Shown here: positions 1 through 5,744 of the stretch, piece by piece
How positions within the stretch are numbered: position 1 is the first letter of the stretch
Layout of the letters: each line of letters opens with the position of its first letter
Notes under the pieces: model-generated
The model's database searches: none
Seen by the model: only the letters and a program-made list of their open reading frames with translations
Told to the model about the DNA's origin: nothing
Assembly: GCA_017456805.1 (NCBI GenBank)
Contig: JAFTIQ010000048.1
Coordinates: forward strand, 1-18,383
From: Lentisphaeria bacterium
GTDB lineage: Bacteria > Verrucomicrobiota > Lentisphaeria > Victivallales > UBA1829
Direction of reading: 5' to 3'
Length of the DNA stretch: 18,383 nt
Made by a program: the position numbers and the translations under genes

Positions 1-758
1 CCGGAGAAAATGATCATACTGCCGCCGGTGTTGATGGTGGTGTTGTTCGCAACTCCGCCGGAGTAACTGTCCATACTGCCGCCGGAGTTGATGGTTGTGC
101 TGTTCGCAACTCCGCTGGGGTGAATGATCATATCGCCGGCAGAGTTGATGGTTGTGTTGTTCGCAACTCCGCCGTAGTAGATGACTATTCTGCCGCCGGT
201 GTTGATGGTTACATTTTGGGCTTTTTGATACTTATCGCCATGTTCGATATATAGAGTATAATTATATATAGGACCTGTATAGGTTTCGTTGACGCCATAC
301 GCCTCCAATCCATCTCCGCCGTGGTCGAGAGTTCCCAATAGGTGATCGGTTTCATGAGAGATCGTATCAACGATTTGCGCATTGCTGGCAGTAGAATCCA
401 GCATCACAAAAGCATTATCAAATTTGTTTGCATTGCCTTTGTCAATTGTTTCAGCAAGTCCGGCGAAGTTTCCATATTGATCAAAATCATCGGTTGTGCC
501 AACGTAAACAGTGGAATATTCGCCGTCAATCGGACGTTCGGTGACAAATTTCACTCCGGCAGGCACATATTTCTCATTCAACGCGGCAACGATTTCCGCA
601 ATCCGTTCTTCAGAAAGTTTGGAATCTTCAACAACGACACCATCCACATTCAAAATTTCGCCGTTGTAAGAAGTGGATTCTCCATCGAAATCAAGATAAA
701 CGATCTGGTTCAATTGTGTTACTGTCTGAACCCCGCCGGATTGGATCAGCTGCGACAT
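1..758 (-). CDS. AIDA-repeat protein with N-terminal metzincin-like zinc motif (3' end cut off by window edge)
   Basis: The gene runs from an ATG at 756-758 off the left edge (252 codons visible). GGGAG lies 8 nt upstream of the start. Residues 1-130 have the character of a secreted peptidase domain. At residues 135-146 there is HETDHLLGTLDH, which fits the zinc-binding HExxHxxGxx(H/D) of metzincin peptidases, with Asp145 or His146 as possible third ligand. From about residue 180 the chain becomes 19-residue repeats of the type GGVANxTTINSGGxMxxxS, like AIDA-type passenger repeats that form a beta-helix in surface proteins. I see no classical N-terminal signal peptide from this start, so export, if any, would need a C-terminal sorting or autotransporter domain beyond the window. 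Inferred role: a surface or secreted adhesin/peptidase. Peptidase activity is not established. The 5' leader carries two inverted dif-like sites and a strong promoter. Confidence 0.8.
   Translation of the reverse strand, partial: MSQLIQSGGVQTVTQLNQIVYLDFDGESTSYNGEILNVDGVVVEDSKLSEERIAEIVAALNEKYVPAGVKFVTERPIDGEYSTVYVGTTDDFDQYGNFAGLAETIDKGNANKFDNAFVMLDSTASNAQIVDTISHETDHLLGTLDHGGDGLEAYGVNETYTGPIYNYTLYIEHGDKYQKAQNVTINTGGRIVIYYGGVANNTTINSAGDMIIHPSGVANSTTINSGGSMDSYSGGVANNTTINTGGSMIIFS
12..215. repeat. 57-bp tandem repeats coding for 19-residue AIDA-type units
   Basis: The string GTTCGCAACTCCGC recurs at 45, 102 and 159, giving an exact 57-bp period. The surrounding units (for example TTGATGGTTGTG and CTGCCGCCGG) repeat in step. 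About three and a half units are visible and the array continues past the left edge. In the minus-strand reading frame each unit encodes 19 residues of the AIDA-type repeat, so the array is coding and keeps frame when units are gained or lost. Confidence 0.85.
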
Positions 759-813
759 CTCTTTGTCTCCCAACGATTTAATATTGCTTAAATTATCTTT
801 GCATTTTAAGTCA

Positions 814-841
814 ATGTCGCACAATATCCATTATGTTAAGT
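814..841 (+). other. dif-like Xer recombination site A
   Basis: The 28-bp layout matches a XerC/XerD site. An 11-bp XerC-type arm, ATGTCGCACAA (814-824), is followed by a 6-bp centre TATCCA (825-830) and an 11-bp XerD-type arm TTATGTTAAGT (831-841). The XerD-type arm matches 10 of 11 bases of the E. coli dif XerD arm as I recall it (TTATGTTAAAT). The XerC-type arm keeps the inner CGCA and final AA. The site lies 55 bp upstream of the AIDA-repeat gene's ATG and points away from it. Recombination activity is not shown; the match alone is the evidence. Confidence 0.6.
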
Positions 842-910
842 CATTTAGACTCAAATTTCCATTATCGACACTCCAAAACTCATAAAAAAACGTTTATTTT
901 GAACCTGACG

Positions 911-938
911 ACTTAACATAACGGATATTATGCGAAGT
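911..938 (-). other. dif-like Xer recombination site B, inverted relative to site A
   Basis: Read on the minus strand, the site has XerC-type arm ACTTCGCATAA (938-928), centre TATCCG (927-922) and XerD-type arm TTATGTTAAGT (921-911). It is the closest of the three sites to E. coli dif: 8 of 11 in the XerC arm, including a run of CGCATAA, and 10 of 11 in the XerD arm. It faces site A across a 69-bp spacer (842-910), so recombination between A and B would invert that spacer. The two sites would also pair in RNA as a long hairpin in the leader of the AIDA-repeat gene. Confidence 0.65.
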
Positions 939-978
939 CAGACAGGATAAAATAAAACGAAAATCTATGATTTTCAAT

Positions 979-1007
979 ACTATATCATAAGAATAAATAA
1001 AAGTCAA
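979..1007 (-). promoter_or_regulatory. Sigma70-type promoter reading toward the AIDA-repeat gene
   Basis: On the minus strand there is a -35 TTGACT (1007-1002), a 17-bp spacer and a -10 TATAGT (984-979), each 5 of 6 to consensus. The predicted start is near 972, giving an approximately 210-nt leader that passes through dif-like sites B and A before the ATG at 758. Confidence 0.65.
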
Positions 1008-1036
1008 ACAGGGGAAAATAAATTTTCGGAAAATCA

Positions 1037-1068
1037 GGGCGGAAACGGCGTTGCGAGCCGCTCCGCCC
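1037..1068 (-). terminator. Terminator after the peroxiredoxin gene
   Basis: A GC-rich stem (GGGCGGA and CGGC on one arm; GCCG and TCCGCCC on the other) with a 7-nt loop begins about 10 bp past the peroxiredoxin stop on the minus strand. The trailing T content (TGATTTT) is modest, so it may be a weaker intrinsic terminator. Confidence 0.55.
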
Positions 1069-1078
1069 CGGCAGTCAA

Positions 1079-1684
1079 TCAGGGGAAAATGTCCGTTGAC
1101 ATGAATTTCGCCATGTAATCAACGACACCATCACGGCTGGGTTCCATTCCGTTGTCCCCGGGCTGCCAATCAGCCGGACAGACATTGCCTTGCGTTTCAT
1201 AAAATTGAAGCGCATCCAAAATCCGCAGGGTTTCATCAACACTGCGACCAAGGGGAATATCGTTGATCAATTCATGACGGACAATTCCGGCTTTGTCAAT
1301 CAGAAAAAGTCCCCGCAAAGCAACGGCGTGGTTGAAAAGAATCCCATACATCCGGGTAATGTCTTTTGTTTTATCAGAAATCAATGGAAATTTGAGGGGA
1401 CCGACTCCGCCATGACGGTAATCGGAGCTTGTCCATGCGTGGTGGACATATTCGGAATCCGTGGAGATTCCGGCGATTTTACAATTGCGGTCGTGAAACT
1501 CTTCCACCCTGCGGTTGAAGGCGACGATCTCGGAAGGACAGACGATACTGAAGTCCATTGGGTAGAAAAACAGGCACACATATTTTCCTTTCCAGCTGGA
1601 AAGAGAAAAGGTGTCAATGCTGCCGCCCGGGAAAACGGCATCGGCGGTAAAGTCGGGAGCTTCTCTTGTGACAAGTACAGGCAT
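1079..1684 (-). CDS. 2-Cys peroxiredoxin (AhpC/Prx1 type)
   Basis: A 201-residue typical 2-Cys peroxiredoxin, which reduces hydrogen peroxide, organic peroxides or peroxynitrite in the cytoplasm. The peroxidatic motif FFYPMDFSIVCPSE places the active Cys at residue 49 (PxxxSxxC form of the family's PxxxTxxC). The resolving Cys is residue 169 in GNVCPADW. The length fits the AhpC/PrxQ-like range of about 190-210. The start ATG (1684-1682) is chosen because AGGAGG lies 7-8 nt upstream and the family N terminus aligns there; the frame stays open further upstream through a terminator, which is not coding. The gene lies 112 bp downstream of the portal gene with a strong terminator between, so it probably has its own promoter, though I could not identify a convincing one. 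No reductase partner (AhpF or thioredoxin) is adjacent. Confidence 0.93.
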   Translation of the reverse strand: MPVLVTREAPDFTADAVFPGGSIDTFSLSSWKGKYVCLFFYPMDFSIVCPSEIVAFNRRVEEFHDRNCKIAGISTDSEYVHHAWTSSDYRHGGVGPLKFPLISDKTKDITRMYGILFNHAVALRGLFLIDKAGIVRHELINDIPLGRSVDETLRILDALQFYETQGNVCPADWQPGDNGMEPSRDGVVDYMAKFMSTDIFP

Positions 1685-1723
1685 GTTGAAATCCTCCTGT
1701 TGAAAGGTTGCGGGGGCTGAGTG

Positions 1724-1766
1724 AAAAAAAGCCCGCCGGAATCTGGTTTTCACATCATCCGGCGGG
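1724..1766 (-). terminator. Rho-independent terminator after the portal gene
   Basis: On the minus strand a stem of CCCGCCGGAT against ATTCCGGCGGG, with a loop of about 11 nt, is followed by TTTTTTT (1730-1724). It is 30 bp past the portal stop codon and a strong intrinsic terminator by appearance. Confidence 0.85.
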
Positions 1767-1796
1767 GGCATAATCTTGGACAAGAGGATATGTTGA

Positions 1797-3176
1797 TCAG
1801 TTCCCTTGATCTTCGGCAGCTTTTTCCTCATCATAAGAAAGAGAGGTGTAATCGTTTTTCCGCAGCCACTCATGAATACTGCGTTCCGAGAGCGGGAGCC
1901 CTTCTTTTTTGGCGTTCCAGAGATAAGAGACATCAGAAGCAGAAACGGAACAATCGGAGAAATCCAGATTCGGTTCAAAGCAAACGGATTCCGGATCGCA
2001 TCCGCACCATTCAGCCGCGATACGGAATACTTTGGTGAAAACATTTCCTGCAATGGAGGCGATATTTTCCAACAGAGCCAGACGTACAGACAAGCGGGTT
2101 TTCAAAGCCTCGCCGGATTCGTTCGTTTTATTTTCAGCAAAAGAAATGCCCATATTCACCGCGATTCTGTGCAGATTTTCCAGAGATTCCCGCATTTCTG
2201 AAAGCCCGGAACCGGAAATTTCCAGAAAAGAACCGGCGGCTTCAGGGGATTCCGTATGGATATAATTTCCTGCGCCCATCATGGGAGGATCATCAAGAGG
2301 AAACCCCTTCAGGAAAAGTGTTGATTGAGCCTGCATATAGAGAGCATGACGGTAATCGGCTTCGCCGCGGTAAATTGCGAGACAGATATTGGCAAGCGGC
2401 AGCAACGGCGGAGGTTTGATCATCGGAGCCGTATCGGAAGTGTTGGCAAAAATGAACGGGACCTTATTCAGGCGTTTTCCCCGGATTTCCGGATAAACGG
2501 AATCAGGGAGTTCCGCATCGAAATCAAAAACAGAATATTCCTGCGGGGTAAGCTGAAGAGAGAAATATTCTCCATTCCGGTCGAGAGCGCACAAACGCAG
2601 TTTCTGGACATAATCTCTGCATTTCAGTGCCGGATTGAACTGATCGCCGGACTCATCCAGGAGGACAAAATTCAGCTGATTTCCCTCCTGTTCCCAATCC
2701 AGGATCCGATGCGCGGGATACAAGGCACAAACAGGAACCGCTTCCGGAGAGTCATCCCAGTAAGGGACATCGATAAGCAGACCGCACCGTCCGTAAACAA
2801 GCTGATGGAAGTTCACCTGACGGAGCATTTCCTCCAGAGAATCTCCTGCGGCAGAAAAAATCCGGTGCATTTTCCGGATCCGTTCCGGCAGAGTCACTCT
2901 TGCTGGAGCTTCCCGATGCATCAGCCCGAGAATAGAATGGATTGCAGATGCGAAATAATTGAAATAGTTTGCCCGGTATTTATAAGCCTCATACCGTTTG
3001 GAACCATATTTTGGATCAGCCATCTGCCCTTCTGTTCTGGGGAGATAAACTTCTCCGCGGCGTTTGATTTCCCGTTCTCCGGCGAAGCAATCATCACAGA
3101 GCACCCAATCTTCTGCGGCAAAAGAATATTGAGGATTGACGCAATGATAACGACCAGTTATAGTGTGTTCGATCAT
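1797..3176 (-). CDS. DUF4055-type phage portal protein (lone phage gene)
   Basis: A 459-residue protein resembling the DUF4055 portal-protein family of tailed phages, whose members form the dodecameric ring at the capsid vertex for DNA passage. Family-like features in order: N-terminal YKYRANYFNYFASAI (about residues 65-80) with GLMHREAP; GRCGLLIDVPYWD in the middle; NICLAIYRGEADYRHAL, typical of the portal 'clip/stem' region; and NKTNESGEALKTR followed by a helical region. Length is normal for the family and no frameshift is visible. The ATG at 3176-3174 has AAGGAG about 8 nt upstream. There is no terminase, capsid, head or tail gene on either side: it sits alone between its own promoter (3222-3250) and terminator (1724-1766). 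It is therefore either a relic of a prophage with the frame still open, or a retained gene. Family call confident; present function unknown. Confidence 0.8.
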   Translation of the reverse strand: MIEHTITGRYHCVNPQYSFAAEDWVLCDDCFAGEREIKRRGEVYLPRTEGQMADPKYGSKRYEAYKYRANYFNYFASAIHSILGLMHREAPARVTLPERIRKMHRIFSAAGDSLEEMLRQVNFHQLVYGRCGLLIDVPYWDDSPEAVPVCALYPAHRILDWEQEGNQLNFVLLDESGDQFNPALKCRDYVQKLRLCALDRNGEYFSLQLTPQEYSVFDFDAELPDSVYPEIRGKRLNKVPFIFANTSDTAPMIKPPPLLPLANICLAIYRGEADYRHALYMQAQSTLFLKGFPLDDPPMMGAGNYIHTESPEAAGSFLEISGSGLSEMRESLENLHRIAVNMGISFAENKTNESGEALKTRLSVRLALLENIASIAGNVFTKVFRIAAEWCGCDPESVCFEPNLDFSDCSVSASDVSYLWNAKKEGLPLSERSIHEWLRKNDYTSLSYDEEKAAEDQGN

Positions 3177-3221
3177 AAAAGAATCTCCTTTTTGCGGCGG
3201 GATCCTGTGTCAACCGCCCGG

Positions 3222-3250
3222 AAAATATTTTTCGTTTCTGTTTCTGTAAA
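3222..3250 (-). promoter_or_regulatory. Candidate promoter for the portal-like gene
   Basis: Minus-strand -35 TTTACA (3250-3245), 17-bp spacer, -10 TATTTT (3227-3222). The predicted start near 3215 gives a leader of about 40 nt. The -10 is only 4 of 6, so the call is moderate. Confidence 0.4.
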
Positions 3251-3275
3251 AAAATGATTTTTTTTGCAAAGTGAT

Positions 3276-3304
3276 TTGTTTTCATGCTGAAACCGGTTTA
3301 TATT
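3276..3304 (+). promoter_or_regulatory. Candidate promoter for the zinc-ribbon repeat protein
   Basis: Plus-strand -35 TTGTTT (3276-3281), 17-bp spacer, -10 TATATT (3299-3304). The -35 is weak. It is divergent from the portal-gene promoter with 25 bp between them, and the predicted start falls at the edge of the long inverted repeat at 3311-3357. Confidence 0.4.
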
Positions 3305-3310
3305 ATTATG

Positions 3311-3357
3311 AGGCAATTTCAAAAGTCCGGCAAAATGGAAGACTTCTGAAATTGCCT
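3311..3357 (+). repeat. 17-bp inverted repeat at the predicted transcript start
   Basis: Arms AGGCAATTTCAAAAGTC (3311-3327) and GACTTCTGAAATTGCCT (3341-3357) pair at 16 of 17 positions around a 13-nt loop. It lies upstream of both divergent genes, so it is not expected as a terminator. It could be a stabilising hairpin at the 5' end of the mRNA or a protein-binding operator. Confidence 0.6.
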
Positions 3358-3404
3358 TTATAACGTATGGGAAAATCATTTTGTTCAGAAAGGAATCTTG
3401 TTCT

Positions 3405-4613
3405 ATGAGTAATGTAATCATGCAATGTCCGGTCTGCAGCTGCGATCTGGATATTCCGGAAGAATTGATCGGTCAAGCACTGATATGCCCGAATTGCCAG
3501 AATGAAATCAATATCGTTTCTCATTCGGATCAACAGGAAGAGGATCCCGAAGGCACGATCCCGCTTGCGACCCCTGTTCAACCTGCTGCACCTCAGCCAG
3601 TTCCGCCGCAGTATCAGCAAACCTGTCAACAGCCTGCGCAGCCGCAGTATCAGCAGACCTATCAACAACCTGCACAGCCGCAGTATCAGCAAACCTATCA
3701 GCAGATACCGCCGCCGATCCAACCCGGCGTTCCTCCGATGCAATCTGTACCGCCGCCGGGATATTCCGCAGCAGGAAACAGCAAATCGCTTAAAGTGATT
3801 CTGCTCTCCATTGCGGCAGTTGTAGTGATCGCAGCAGGAATTACTGTTCTTGCGCTTTGTGTTTCCGATGAAACGTCCGGCGGTGCCGGTTCACCGGCAG
3901 GGATCTTCAGACCCCGGAATGTTTATAACGCTCAGATCGATAACATCAATTCAAGATTCAGCAGTAATGACAGCAGCGCAACGACGATTTATCAGCAGCA
4001 GGTCAATGGAACCTACCGCACAGTGGAGCTGCTGGAAATCTGGGCTCTTCTGAGCGGATGCAACAAAACTGAAATCGATAATATCATGTCTAATTTCCGG
4101 TATCAGGATAATGCGGCGGAGAACGTAAATCATCAGCTTGTCAACGGAACCTACCGCACCGTGGAACTGCTGGCTCTGATCGCAAAAGCAAACGGATGTT
4201 CCACCTCCAGCGTTGACAGTGTGTTATCTGATTTCAGACATTACAATAATACTGCGGACAATGTGAATCATCAGATTTTGAACGGAACTTACCGCACTGT
4301 AGAGCTGTTGAATCTGATCGCACAGAAACTGGGCTGCAATTCCACCCAAGTCAGCTCCATCATGTCCGACTGGCGGTCAAAAGATTCTTCTGCGAATTAT
4401 ATCACCGGTCAGATCCTCAATGGAACTTACCGCACGACGGAGCTTCTGATGCTGATTGCGTATAAAGTGGGCTGCGATTCCGAAAGTATTGAGTCTGTAA
4501 GATCGGATTATATGCGCCATGATTCTTCCGCAAGCAATATTTATCATCAGCAGTGCAATGGTTTTTACAGATCTTATGATTTGCTTCTCCTGATCGTCCG
4601 CAAACTGGATTGA
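3405..4613 (+). CDS. Zinc-ribbon, single-TM protein with C-terminal 46-residue tandem repeats
   Basis: 402 residues; I do not recognise the family. Order of parts: a zinc-ribbon-like N terminus with CPVC (residues 8-11) and CPNC (28-31); a Pro/Gln-rich linker (about 53-125) holding three 12-residue repeats of the PQYQQTYQQPAQ type; one hydrophobic membrane segment (about 129-153); then repeats of 46 residues. The repeat signature NG(T/F)YR occurs at residues 201, 247, 293, 339 and 385, each followed by (T/S)xxLLxLI, a conserved GC about 17 residues on, and a SDxR/SNFR segment; the last unit is cut short. Likely topology is a cytoplasmic zinc ribbon and extracytoplasmic repeats, but orientation is inferred. 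The ATG at 3405 is preferred over an in-frame TTG at 3381 because AAAGGA precedes it at about 10 nt. The gene stands alone, with a terminator directly downstream. Function unknown. Confidence 0.85.
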   Translation: MSNVIMQCPVCSCDLDIPEELIGQALICPNCQNEINIVSHSDQQEEDPEGTIPLATPVQPAAPQPVPPQYQQTCQQPAQPQYQQTYQQPAQPQYQQTYQQIPPPIQPGVPPMQSVPPPGYSAAGNSKSLKVILLSIAAVVVIAAGITVLALCVSDETSGGAGSPAGIFRPRNVYNAQIDNINSRFSSNDSSATTIYQQQVNGTYRTVELLEIWALLSGCNKTEIDNIMSNFRYQDNAAENVNHQLVNGTYRTVELLALIAKANGCSTSSVDSVLSDFRHYNNTADNVNHQILNGTYRTVELLNLIAQKLGCNSTQVSSIMSDWRSKDSSANYITGQILNGTYRTTELLMLIAYKVGCDSESIESVRSDYMRHDSSASNIYHQQCNGFYRSYDLLLLIVRKLD

Positions 4614-4647
4614 CCTTTTGCAGATCAGGAAAGAATTTGAAAAACAG

Positions 4648-4678
4648 AACGGAGCTTTTGAACAAGCTCCGTTTTTTT
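4648..4678 (+). terminator. Bidirectional terminator between the repeat protein and the AraC-type gene
   Basis: A perfect 10-bp stem (AACGGAGCTT and AAGCTCCGTT, loop TTGAAC) is followed on the plus strand by TTTTTTT. On the minus strand it is followed by GTTCTGTTTTTC. The two flanking genes converge here, so it can serve both. Confidence 0.88.
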
Positions 4679-4679
4679 A

Positions 4680-5552
4680 TTACAGCGGCCGGATCCCCGA
4701 ACTGCGGATTTCATCCGGAGAATGATTGAAACGTTTCCGGAACAAACGGTAAAAATTGGAATAATCGTTCCATCCGCAGCGGCTTGCGATCTCTTTTTTG
4801 GAAAGCCGGGTCTGGAGCAGAAGATCGATCGCCATTTTCAGCCGGAAACGGATGATATATTCATGCAAAGTGACCCCGGTTTCTTCGAGAAAGATCCTGC
4901 TCAAATGTTCCCGGGAGATCTGATATTCAGAAGCAATTTTTCCCACTTGAAGCTCTGCCCCCGGCTCTGCGGCAATCATTTTCTGAATCTCCCCGATCAT
5001 TGCACTGTGAGATGATATATCGTACTCCGTAATTGCAGGATTGCACAATTGTTCCAGAGAAGAATAGACCAGTGCCGCTCCTTCTGACGGGGAAAGGATC
5101 AGCATTTCGCCGGAAAATTTTTTATAATCCCGCAATTTCCGCACCAGACCGGAATCGAGCGGAATATCAAAAAGATAACCGTAATTCCTGTTGATATCTG
5201 AAACAAGCTCCGCGCTGTTTCCTCCACAAAAAGCAATCCATAAAAAATTCCAAACATCTTTTTCGCCCTGAGGATAAAAATAACAGACATCGGGATCATT
5301 GTGATTGTGCAGGAAGGCTTTTCCGGGAGTCAGGGAATAGTCTTTTCCGGCAGCTGTCAAGCCCCCCTTCCCTGAAACGGTTATTACGATCTGCGCGCCA
5401 TCTTCATACCGGTAGGCTCCATTCATCCGGTAAGATGGATGCTGCTGAATCTCTTCCACCACCATTTCCGGAACCGGAAGAGAGGGGAAAGCACGGTGCA
5501 CCGCAAAATGCGTCTGCCAAAGTCTGACTTTTTCAAATGGAAGTTCTATCAT
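4680..5552 (-). CDS. AraC-family transcriptional regulator with cupin-type sensor domain
   Basis: 290 residues. The N-terminal half (about 35-110) has the beta-rich pattern of the AraC sugar-binding cupin domain. The C-terminal 100 residues (about 188-288) are a double helix-turn-helix AraC domain: VGKIASEYQISREHLSRIF is the first helix pair and KKEIASRCGWNDYSNFYRLF the second, ending in the family's FKKxxGxSPxxxR variant (FRKRFNHSPDEIR). The ATG at 5552-5550 is chosen over an upstream in-frame TTG because AAGGAG lies 5 nt before it. It is divergent from the ThuA/oxidoreductase operon with a 192-bp shared control region holding three ATATCAC boxes, two of which overlap its own promoter. The obvious inference is a sugar-responsive activator of that operon that also controls itself. 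The inducer is not known. Confidence 0.92.
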   Translation of the reverse strand: MIELPFEKVRLWQTHFAVHRAFPSLPVPEMVVEEIQQHPSYRMNGAYRYEDGAQIVITVSGKGGLTAAGKDYSLTPGKAFLHNHNDPDVCYFYPQGEKDVWNFLWIAFCGGNSAELVSDINRNYGYLFDIPLDSGLVRKLRDYKKFSGEMLILSPSEGAALVYSSLEQLCNPAITEYDISSHSAMIGEIQKMIAAEPGAELQVGKIASEYQISREHLSRIFLEETGVTLHEYIIRFRLKMAIDLLLQTRLSKKEIASRCGWNDYSNFYRLFRKRFNHSPDEIRSSGIRPL

Positions 5553-5577
5553 TTCATCTCCTTTTCTAATCAGAATC

Positions 5578-5605
5578 AATATATCACCTGAAAAAAAAAT
5601 TTCAA
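5578..5605 (-). promoter_or_regulatory. Promoter of the AraC-family gene
   Basis: Minus-strand -35 TTGAAA (5605-5600), 16-bp spacer, -10 TATATT (5583-5578). The predicted start is about 20 nt before the ATG. It overlaps two of the ATATCAC boxes, which would allow autoregulation. Confidence 0.5.
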
Positions 5606-5631
5606 TATCACAAAAGGTTTTTATATATCAC
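5581..5631 (+). promoter_or_regulatory. Three ATATCAC direct repeats, candidate AraC-type operators
   Basis: ATATCAC occurs at 5581-5587, 5605-5611 and 5625-5631, always in the same orientation and each followed by an A-rich stretch. Spacings are 24 and 20 bp, about two helical turns, as expected for direct half-sites of AraC-family dimers. They lie just upstream of the ThuA operon promoter. Confidence 0.5.
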
Positions 5632-5652
5632 AAAAAACAATATTTCTTGTTC

Positions 5653-5680
5653 TTGAAATCAAAAAATGGACGATTATAGT
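5653..5680 (+). promoter_or_regulatory. Promoter of the ThuA/oxidoreductase operon
   Basis: Plus-strand -35 TTGAAA (5653-5658), 16-bp spacer, -10 TATAGT (5675-5680). The predicted start leaves a leader of about 58 nt. The nearest ATATCAC box ends 21 bp upstream of the -35, a usual activator position. Confidence 0.5.
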
Positions 5681-5744
5681 AAAAACAGAATCCGTAATTA
5701 AACGTGAAATAAAAAAGAGAGAAATTTCAAAGAAAGGATTAACA

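Noticed and set aside
12..215. Possible CRISPR array from regular repeats
   Set aside because: The 57-bp units are contiguous, without unique spacers, and keep a coding frame of 19 residues.
342..791. 149-codon plus-strand open frame
   Set aside because: It is antisense to the AIDA/zincin gene, which has a recognisable repeat, zinc motif and RBS; this frame has none.
1685..2053. N-terminal extension of the peroxiredoxin frame
   Set aside because: The extra 123 codons run through the portal gene's terminator and coding region; AGGAGG and the family N terminus fix the start at 1684.
3208..3213. TTGACA on the minus strand as the portal gene's -35 box
   Set aside because: A matching -10 would fall on the RBS just before the ATG, leaving no room for a leader; TTTACA-17-TATTTT further upstream fits better.
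2325..3257. 310-codon plus-strand open frame opposite the portal gene
   Set aside because: No domain character or RBS, and it overlaps the DUF4055-type portal frame throughout.
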